From Legionella hackeliae (GTDB taxonomy: Bacteria > Pseudomonadota > Gammaproteobacteria > Legionellales > Legionellaceae), in the NCBI RefSeq assembly GCF_000953655.1, contig NZ_LN681225.1:450001-514000 (forward strand): a DNA stretch of 64,000 nucleotides. The letters run 5' to 3'. This document shows positions 57,604 to 64,000 of this stretch, piece after piece; the stretch's first letter is position 1, and each line of letters opens with the position of its first letter. Made by a program: the position numbers and the translations under genes. The notes beneath the pieces were generated by a model. The model worked only from the letters and a program-made list of their open reading frames with translations, had not been told where the DNA came from and did no database searches.

Positions 57604-58170
57604 TTATTGAAATGGAAACAGTTCCCATGAACCTGTGGAGGGGCCGATGACTAGCCAATTTCCTCGTTCAGATTGAAAATAAACATCATTGGTGCGATTG
57701 TCTTTATAAATATTAGACTTCATGACAACATTATCTGTGATGAACCTTGACCTTCCGATACCCACGATTTGCCCGGCCTCCAAATCGTCTGTCGCTTCAA
57801 GTACCACTGCTGCGAGATTTCCAGTTTCTGTGTCGATTAAAAGATTGGTAGAGTGTAGTTCGCTGCCTTCTTCCCATGATATTTCTTGCAAGCTGCTTCT
57901 TTTATTATCGAGTAGCGCGCTTATCCTGCTTTGTTTCAAAGCAACATCAACGATAATGGGATCGATTTGAGTTTCTTTAATTGCATCTATCTGATCAGGT
58001 ATTTCTAATAATTGAATGGCCTCAAATACCCCACTTAAAATCATTAGGCCCCCCGTCACCCCGAGGGTTGAAAATCCCCTGGCAACCCCTTTGTAATTAA
58101 ATCGGCTGTTGCTAATTTTAATTTTAAAATCTTTCAGTAAGACTTGCTTTACTCGTTCTGAAATCGGCAT
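57604..58170 (-). CDS. Unknown protein, third gene of the operon (possibly a frameshifted extension)
   Basis: 188 residues if it starts at ATG 58170. One hydrophobic segment (GVTGGLMILSGVFEAIQLL) is followed by a polar, mostly beta domain ending WELFPFQ. The start lies 47 bases inside the preceding glycine-zipper gene, in another frame, and has no ribosome site. The two may therefore be one gene joined by a +1 shift at TTT-TAA-A (near 58127), or split by a one-base change. Function unknown. Confidence 0.5.
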   Translation of the reverse strand: MPISERVKQVLLKDFKIKISNSRFNYKGVARGFSTLGVTGGLMILSGVFEAIQLLEIPDQIDAIKETQIDPIIVDVALKQSRISALLDNKRSSLQEISWEEGSELHSTNLLIDTETGNLAAVVLEATDDLEAGQIVGIGRSRFITDNVVMKSNIYKDNRTNDVYFQSERGNWLVIGPSTGSWELFPFQ

Positions 58171-58576
58171 CTTTGTTTAACCAGAGTGCTTGTTTATAGT
58201 ATTCATAGTTGCATTTTATATGGCAAATTAATCGCTCCAGTTCAACATTAGCATCTGCAATATCAGTAATCGAAACAAAGTCAGCAATTGTCTTAACATA
58301 GGGGGCTGCTTGTGAATCACTGGATAGATTTTCATTAACAGCTCCAGTGGGGGATAATTTTGTATTTTTAAAGAATGATTGAGCTGCCTCGACATCATTA
58401 TGTAAACCGGCGTCGTCTCTGAGTGATGACAATAATGTTCCACCACCCACTTCAAGACCAGCACCTACAGCTGCCCCAATCCCAGCACCAATTGCAGTTC
58501 CTAACCCAGGTTCTATCAAGGTACCAATAACAGCCCCCGCTATAGCTGCTGCCTGTGTGCTTAAAAAGAACTCCAC
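58124..58576 (-). CDS. Glycine-zipper protein of unknown function
   Basis: 150 residues. The N-terminal half is a glycine-zipper membrane segment (AGAVIGTLIEPGLGTAIGAG then IGAAVGAGLEVGGGTLL), the sort found in small pore-forming or membrane-anchoring proteins. The C-terminal half is polar. It begins eight bases after the stop of the 599-codon frame (58585) and overlaps the next gene by 47 bases. Likely the second gene of a three-gene operon. Confidence 0.6.
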   Translation of the reverse strand: MEFFLSTQAAAIAGAVIGTLIEPGLGTAIGAGIGAAVGAGLEVGGGTLLSSLRDDAGLHNDVEAAQSFFKNTKLSPTGAVNENLSSDSQAAPYVKTIADFVSITDIADANVELERLICHIKCNYEYYKQALWLNKDADFRTSKASLTERF

Positions 58577-58584
58577 AACACCTG

Positions 58585-60366
58585 CTAAAAATCGGCAGCA
58601 TCGTTTGGAACCCCAAAAGATTGGAAAAATTTAGAAATTTCTCCTGAAATGGGATCCATGAATTGATAATCATTTTCGTCAACCTTTGCAAAGAAATCGA
58701 TCATTGCTCTTTCAGCTGGTTTATTATCATCCATCGATTTTTTTAGTGCCTTTAAAGCATTTATCGCATCATTCTTGATAGATAGTGAAATCAGATATAA
58801 AACATGTCTTGCACGGCTCGGATGATTCAGCAGTTCAATGATAAAATTGGTGACTTTAGTCACGGTGTCATCGATTTTTGCTAAATCCAAACTTTTGGCA
58901 AAATCAACAAAAGGCTTTTGTGAACCTGCAATTTTATTAAAATCCTCGATAATCTGCTTTCTGTATTCTGCAAATTCCTTTTCTAAATTTGAAGTCGTTG
59001 AAGTGGAGCTTGATGTGGGATTAGTCCCCGATTGAACAAAATCACCCTCAAGGAGTTTTTTCACTTTATTGAATGACGCAATTTTCTTGGCTGCCTCAAA
59101 TCCAGGAAGAAATATTTTGTCTAATAACGCGCTTTTGAGAATATTTTCATGACATAAAATGAAATGGTCATTAATGCGCTTGGGCGTTAATGGTTTATTC
59201 TCATAGATTACAGAATAAGGAAGCAGAACACAGGGGCGAATGGTTGATAATCGCGTGACAATAGTATAATTTGAAATTATTTCAAAATAATTAAATTGTA
59301 CTGTATGACATCTGTTTGTATTTGAAACCACGCGAGTTTGTTTGTTTTCGATTCCAGAGTCTCTGGTTTCTTCTATCCTTACTTTTCTATTTTGCTTAAA
59401 ATCATTGGCAGTATTAATCACACTTTCAGTGGTGTTTGTTATCGTATTTGATACATGAGGCTGGAGTTGTGACGAAATACCGCCATCAGCACCAGCTTCC
59501 AGGGTTATAGGCGTATCAGGAATTTTAATGCTTCCTCCCTCATGACCATTCAGATGCAATTGATTATTAGCTGTAAGCTCGTCCAAGATTTGTTTAGTAT
59601 CCCGCTGTGTAACAGTCGAGCTCGATTTCAGCTCAAGCTCGGTGGATAATTCATTCTCATTTTTAATAATTGATTTATCCCAGTAGTGATATTCCAGCGT
59701 TACGGTTTCTCCAGGAGCAAGCTCTAATGTTTTTATTAATTCCCCGCGTGAATAACCCAGGTGATGCCATTCCTGCTCATAGCTAACAAATAGTCCGACG
59801 GAATATTTTAATGAGTACGTAAAATAAGGATTGAACAAAGGACTTATTGAGATTGCATGAGACAATTTATCAAGATCCTGTAAATCCTTTTTAGAAATTT
59901 GAATAAAAGGGCGAATGTTACTGATAAATAATTTATTTTGAGCATCCTCGATGTCATTGATAAATTGCTGATAGATTTTATGGACTTCGGTTTCGTCAAT
60001 TTTTTGTTTCGCGCTTACAATTTTATTTTGAGCGAGTAACTGTAGTTTTTCTGCTGTTCTGCCTTTTGAAGCGGGGGCTGGTATGAGTCCAGAATTGATT
60101 TGTTTTGTGATTGGAATATTGTCATGAAGATGGGCAGCAATTTTATTTGCGGCACTTTCTTTCTGTTTAGCCGTTAAGTGCTTGAAGGGGTGACAAGGAT
60201 TAAAATAAAGATTCTTCTTGCCGCATTTATCAGGCTTAATAATTGGAGAAATCTGGCTATATCTAACAATAGATGGCTCTTTGTTTACCTTAAGCTTTGA
60301 ATCACACTCAGCGAGTTGAGTTAGCTCAACGGTAACCTCTCCAGTACTATCTCCCTTAGTTTTCAT
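58585..60366 (-). CDS. Large unknown protein, first gene of an operon
   Basis: About 593 residues from ATG 60366, which has GGAGAG just ahead; the frame opens six codons earlier. The middle has YSRGELIKTLELAPGETVTLEYHYWDKS and NRCHTVQFNYFEI, a pattern I associate loosely with structural or adhesion-type proteins of contractile injection and tail-like clusters, but I cannot name the family. A serine/threonine-rich stretch (SGTNPTSSSTSTTSN) precedes a helical C-terminus. No signal peptide. Two short genes follow in the same direction. Confidence 0.55.
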   Translation of the reverse strand: MKTKGDSTGEVTVELTQLAECDSKLKVNKEPSIVRYSQISPIIKPDKCGKKNLYFNPCHPFKHLTAKQKESAANKIAAHLHDNIPITKQINSGLIPAPASKGRTAEKLQLLAQNKIVSAKQKIDETEVHKIYQQFINDIEDAQNKLFISNIRPFIQISKKDLQDLDKLSHAISISPLFNPYFTYSLKYSVGLFVSYEQEWHHLGYSRGELIKTLELAPGETVTLEYHYWDKSIIKNENELSTELELKSSSTVTQRDTKQILDELTANNQLHLNGHEGGSIKIPDTPITLEAGADGGISSQLQPHVSNTITNTTESVINTANDFKQNRKVRIEETRDSGIENKQTRVVSNTNRCHTVQFNYFEIISNYTIVTRLSTIRPCVLLPYSVIYENKPLTPKRINDHFILCHENILKSALLDKIFLPGFEAAKKIASFNKVKKLLEGDFVQSGTNPTSSSTSTTSNLEKEFAEYRKQIIEDFNKIAGSQKPFVDFAKSLDLAKIDDTVTKVTNFIIELLNHPSRARHVLYLISLSIKNDAINALKALKKSMDDNKPAERAMIDFFAKVDENDYQFMDPISGEISKFFQSFGVPNDAADF

Positions 60367-60683
60367 ACACTCTCCATATTCCATTCTGGATAAGCTTTTT
60401 ACTGCGATTGATTAATTATTGCACATATTTGAAAAATGTTCTGAATCCTCTAGACTTCATACTTAAAGAAATATTATCTCATCAGTAGACTACAACCATT
60501 GCGCAACAATAGAATCACACATTTGCAAGAACTTTTAAGAGATTTCTCTCGATGTTGAAGTGAGCGGCTGAACTCATTGGTGGCGCTAAGTCAAATAATT
60601 ATCTTTTCCTTATTCATGAGAAAAATTGGCACAGATTACATATAATATAATCAATAATCAACAATGATTATCAGAGGATGGCT

Positions 60684-61001
60684 ATGAAAATCATTCTATT
60701 TTTAGGGTTTATGACCATGAGTTTTGCCTCTTCGGGAGCCATCATTTTCGTTCAGGGGCTACCCATGGCGTTGGAACAAAGGAACGACGTTTATCTTCTC
60801 CCTCCATCAAACGTAACACCATCCAATGCAGTTTTATTCTATATCACTATGGATGGGGTCAATAAATTATGTGTTTTAGATACCCACATTAACGGAGGCT
60901 TTTATCAAATTACCCAAGTTGCATTTTTAATTAATGGGAATCGAACAGTGTGGAATTGCTATGCTTATGAAACCGAGGTGGTTAAGGTCCTACCGTGGTA
61001 G
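60684..61001 (+). CDS. Small exported protein
   Basis: About 105 residues from ATG 60684, with GAGG six bases ahead; an in-frame ATG two codons earlier overlaps that site. Signal peptide MKIILFLGFMTMSFASSGA. The mature part is about 85 residues with two cysteines (LCVLDTHI and WNCYAYE). Unknown function. A hairpin AGGTCGTTTA/TAAACGACC at 61005-61043 follows without a T-run. Confidence 0.6.
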   Translation: MKIILFLGFMTMSFASSGAIIFVQGLPMALEQRNDVYLLPPSNVTPSNAVLFYITMDGVNKLCVLDTHINGGFYQITQVAFLINGNRTVWNCYAYETEVVKVLPW

Positions 61002-61063
61002 GGTAGGTCGTTTAGCCCATAAATAACCAATGAGTAAACGACCAACCTATGTTGAAATGTTAA

Positions 61064-61414
61064 TCAAAGATACATAGTAGAGCGGATTTCTTCGAATCGC
61101 GTATTATCCTGTGCCTGCCTATTTTGTGTGGCTTGCAGTTCCTTCTCCTCTTGTTCTTGTTGAGTCTTTAGTTTCATAAGTTCAATCATATTATGAGTTT
61201 TTAGTTCTTCTAAAATAGCCACTAATAAAAGGTCCGTCGTAGTTTCTATCTTTATTTCTTGAGCAGGTGGTTGTATTTCTTTAAAGGGTTGTACTTCAGT
61301 TGACGAAGGTTTCTGTTTTTGATTGAAAAAAAGTTGTGTTTCCTGGTTTGAGTAAGGTTGTTTAGTTTTATTATTTCCATGAACTATACGAGTATTTGCA
61401 TCTTTCTTACCCAT
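61064..61414 (-). CDS. Small Gln/Glu/Lys-rich protein
   Basis: 116 residues from ATG 61414, chosen for AAGGAG six bases before it rather than an upstream ATG at 61492. The sequence is polar and low-complexity (EIQPPAQEIKIETTT, ELMKLKTQQEQEEKELQATQNR), with a likely coiled coil in the last 50 residues. No known domain. Its composition resembles small effector-like or phasin-like proteins, but nothing firm can be said. Confidence 0.5.
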   Translation of the reverse strand: MGKKDANTRIVHGNNKTKQPYSNQETQLFFNQKQKPSSTEVQPFKEIQPPAQEIKIETTTDLLLVAILEELKTHNMIELMKLKTQQEQEEKELQATQNRQAQDNTRFEEIRSTMYL

Positions 61415-61732
61415 GGTGAGCTCCTTTTCCTTATGAGTCTCTTCCAGATTAATCCGAATCTTTAGCCAAATGCAAATGTTTTTTTCATACATTGCAAAAT
61501 TTGAGGTTTCATTATTAATATTACACAGGTGAAAACTTTAAATTCACTCTTAAGAAACATTTTTAGCTATTAGCCCTTAAACATCAACGCGTTCGAACTT
61601 GATATCACAATAAAGGGATTGCCGAAGTGTCTGGTAATCCTGTATACACTGCGCAGGCTGATGCTGAACTCAAATGAACAAACAACATAAAAACACTTTG
61701 CAAATAAAGTGTAAAATCCTGACAGTAATCTC

Positions 61733-61772
61733 TTATGTCCAAATTAGCGGGTGATAAAATGAATGGACATAA
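61733..61772. repeat. Inverted repeat upstream of the poly-G gene
   Basis: TTATGTCCA (61733-61741) / TGGACATAA (61764-61772) is a perfect 9-bp dyad with a 22-base centre, ending 18 bases before the ATG at 61790. It could be an operator or an RNA hairpin near the ribosome site. Confidence 0.45.
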
Positions 61773-61789
61773 TATTAAGGTAGTAAATC

Positions 61790-62528
61790 ATGGTCAAACT
61801 TGCAGATAAAGAGAGTAAGGATAAAGAGAGTAAAAAGGATTTAAGAAGCAAAGCTATCGAAAATAACCCATGTAGTTTATGTCGAGCATTTGGCTTACCT
61901 GTTTGCCGCGGGCACGGGGGGGGGCGGGGGCGGTGGTGAGTCTGGGGGCGGTTCAGGAAGTGATGAGTGGACTAATGACGAGACATACACTAATGAAGAT
62001 GGTCTTTCACCCGATTTAAAACCCACGCCTGTTGAAGCTATTTCCGTATCCTCATTTTTAGATGAAAGCGAAGTTTGGCATGAATCAAGCGAAGAGGATT
62101 TGTTGTATTTATTCGAGGGTGATTTAGCCATTTTGTCTCTGTCCCTTGATCTATCTCATGGATTAATCACCTTCAAAGGCGATGAGAATCTTAATCAGAA
62201 GGACCAAGCGGATCTTGATGCATTATATGATGCAATTAATGGTGAATTTAAACAATTTGCAAAAGAGTTAAATGATAGAGGAATTCAGTTTCATGGCACG
62301 TTAACCAGGGAAAACAATAACTTATTCATTCAAATTCCTGATAAGAAACAATATGATGCCTTTGTCACGAGATTGACCGATAAGAATTTGATTCCTACAC
62401 GAAAAGTTGAATTAGATCTCACACAGTCCGCAAAACAAAAAATTGTAGCAGACCAAGATTTTCAAGCAGAGTTCTATAAGTCACCAACTCCTTACGATAT
62501 CTCCCGCGGTCCTAAGCTACCAGAGTAA
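61790..62528 (+). pseudogene. Acidic protein gene interrupted at a G9 tract, possibly phase-variable
   Basis: The ATG at 61790 opens MVKLADKESKDKESKKDLRS then KAIENNPCSLCRAFGLPVCR and GHGGG, with two close cysteines and a third farther on. It stops at TGA 61937 just after nine G's (61916-61924), leaving 49 residues. The frame one base over runs on as GGGESGGGSGSDEWTNDE and continues to 62528 through an acidic, helical region. Removing one G would join both parts into a 245-residue protein. This is therefore a contingency gene switched off here, a recent pseudogene, or a sequencing error in the tract. A stand-alone start at 61890 is unlikely, since it lies inside the conserved-looking first part. 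Confidence 0.6.
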
Positions 62529-62539
62529 TAAACAAAGAG

Positions 62540-62565
62540 GGTTGGGACATTTTGGCCCAACCTTT
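62540..62565 (+). terminator. Weak terminator after the poly-G gene
   Basis: GGTTGGG (62540-62546) / CCCAACC (62556-62562) with a nine-base loop and TTT after it. The remaining gap to 62879 shows nothing clear. Confidence 0.55.
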
Positions 62566-62879
62566 AGCATTGAATCTCCAGTTTATTTTTTCTTATCCCT
62601 TTGCGGATTATGAAAATAAACCAAGCTAACGAGCAAATTACTCTTATGAACACACTGACGAAACATCAAAAAAATGCTCATTGATGGTAAAGCTGGCTCA
62701 ATAGTTGATTATCATTATAAATGAGGATGCAGGTTAATTTTTGCGGGTCGGTCCCCATGGCTCGCCACGCTTACCTTTCATTTGTAAATTAATAGTGAAA
62801 AAAAGAAATTGCACCCAAGTATGAGACTACGCTTGTTATAATTTAGGTTGAAAAACTTTATTAAGTGCCGGGGTGTTTT

Positions 62880-64000
62880 ATGAAAGAACGACAGGAATTA
62901 ATGAAAGAACTGCTTGCTAATGCAAATATTCCTGCATTATCGTTATCCTGGTGTCAAAAAGAGACTCGCCATGCTATGGCTTACGGGGAGACAGACACAA
63001 AAGCACCCAGCCAGGTTAATACCCATACTTTATTTCAAGCGGCATCTCTTAGTAAGCCCGTATCAGCAGCAATTGTTTTAGACTTGGTTGAACAGGATTT
63101 AAATAAAGACCTCCCGGATAAGTGGGATTTAGACACGCCCCTTTTTAAATATTCCTCCTTTGGGCCACCTGAACTTGAGAAAGACCCGAATTATCAAAAA
63201 CTAACAATGCGCATGGTAATTGGACAATGTTCTGGTCTAGCCAACTTTGGACAGGACGGAGATGATGGGAAAAAATTTATTGCAACACCTAACTCGCGAT
63301 TTACCTATTCAGGTGTGGCACTTGATTTTTTAAAGGAGGTTATTGAGAAAAAAACGGGTAAGGAATGGGAAGCAATCGCTCAAGACTTTTTTATCAAAGC
63401 CGGTATGAAGAGTTCTACTTTTAAACGCTTGCCAGCCAGCCCTCTTGTTGCCAGCGCGCATAAAGAAGATACAAATGGTGCTCTTCAACCTTTACCAGTA
63501 GTGCCAGACAACTCACCCGGGGTTCCTGCTGGTTCCTTACTTACAACTGCAGAGGACTACATCACTTTTCTACAGTATTGTTTTAAAAATGAATTTCTTA
63601 AATCCAAACTACTCACAGGAACTCTATCAAGTCTCCCGCCAACGTCCTCTCCCACATCACAAGTTCAATGGGGGTTGGGGATGGGGGTTTATAGTGATAG
63701 TAACCTCAAGAAAACGATTGCCTTTCATTGGGGCAATAATACTGGCTCGATTTCATTTTGTGCGATGGATATGGCAACAGGCGATTGTGTGGTAAGTCTT
63801 GCAAATTCAATCAACGGGCCGTCTGTGTTTCAACAGGTAGCAGAGCCTATTGTTGGTGATATGAGTCAATTATTTGAATGGTTATCTAAGTATTGTGGTT
63901 TTAATGATGAAAGCCGACCCAAGGCGCCAGACGCTATTGCGTCAACAGTTCGCTCAATTCACTCATTAGCAAAAACAGATTCTGTAGATAATGGCGTAAA
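62880..64000 (+). CDS. Serine hydrolase of the class C beta-lactamase family, incomplete at window end
   Basis: At least 373 codons remain open at the edge. The product starts MKERQELMKELLANANIPAL. Ser56-Leu-Ser-Lys59 is the SxxK motif, FTYSG near residue 142 stands where YxN is expected (Tyr-Ser-Gly), and HWGNNTG is the KTG-like third motif. This places it with the beta-lactamase-fold esterases and peptidases, more probably an esterase than an antibiotic-hydrolysing enzyme. No signal peptide, unlike true beta-lactamases. It is not covered by a closed frame in this window. Confidence 0.85.
   Translation, partial: MKERQELMKELLANANIPALSLSWCQKETRHAMAYGETDTKAPSQVNTHTLFQAASLSKPVSAAIVLDLVEQDLNKDLPDKWDLDTPLFKYSSFGPPELEKDPNYQKLTMRMVIGQCSGLANFGQDGDDGKKFIATPNSRFTYSGVALDFLKEVIEKKTGKEWEAIAQDFFIKAGMKSSTFKRLPASPLVASAHKEDTNGALQPLPVVPDNSPGVPAGSLLTTAEDYITFLQYCFKNEFLKSKLLTGTLSSLPPTSSPTSQVQWGLGMGVYSDSNLKKTIAFHWGNNTGSISFCAMDMATGDCVVSLANSINGPSVFQQVAEPIVGDMSQLFEWLSKYCGFNDESRPKAPDAIASTVRSIHSLAKTDSVDNGV

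Noticed and set aside
61890..62528. Independent 212-residue gene starting at 61890
   Set aside because: Its first 8 residues are another-frame reading of the cysteine-motif part, and a clear frame switch occurs at the G9 tract.

Overview
The window looks like chromosome from a Legionella species (a gammaproteobacterium living inside amoebae), probably not L. pneumophila itself. The base is AT-rich with ordinary housekeeping genes (gor, radC, coaBC, dut, rdgB, nudC). Among them lie genes typical of this genus: a CegC1/PlcC-type zinc phospholipase C, an ankyrin protein, a WipA/WipB-like PPP phosphatase, and a complete eukaryotic-type R-SNARE. Two of these putative effectors have tandem TTAA-type PmrA boxes upstream. 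The species assignment is inference from gene content.

Layout. 1-3.7 kb: end of an rRNA operon (spacer, tRNA-Ala, 23S, 5S, terminator). 3.9-25.1 kb: an unknown gene, the phospholipase, gamma-carbonic anhydrase and glutathione reductase, a lipoprotein/ABC exporter trio, hydrolases, a HAD-like candidate effector, a DsbB-like protein with a 48-residue companion, two flavoproteins, then radC and the coaBC-dut-phosphohexomutase operon. 25.1-30.7 kb: ankyrin effector, the rdgB-GNAT-TPR/methyltransferase operon, and a Ykt6-like SNARE with longin domain, zero-layer Arg and C-terminal CAAX box.

30.9-52.4 kb is the most striking block, a candidate biosynthetic gene cluster. A minus-strand operon encodes an FMN alpha-hydroxyacid oxidase, a 4-hydroxymandelate-synthase-like dioxygenase and an aminotransferase. 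Together these are the three dedicated steps that make 4-hydroxyphenylglycine in glycopeptide antibiotic producers. A divergent plus-strand operon has a SnoaL-like protein, a flavin monooxygenase and a formyltransferase fused to degenerate NRPS sequence. Further on, a minus-strand operon encodes an MFS exporter, an A-T-KS-AT(inactive)-T protein and a C-A-T-reductase protein, ending at a strong terminator. An SDR and a multi-spanning membrane protein lie between. The simplest reading is a two-amino-acid, one-ketide product released by reduction, made partly from 4-hydroxyphenylglycine or related aromatic intermediates.

52.6-64 kb is accessory: nudC, the PPP phosphatase, small secreted proteins, a possibly kinase-like protein, a three-gene operon of unknown proteins with a possible frameshift, a gene broken at a nine-G tract that may be phase-variable, and a serine hydrolase running off the window end. 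No insertion sequence, CRISPR array or prophage was recognised.
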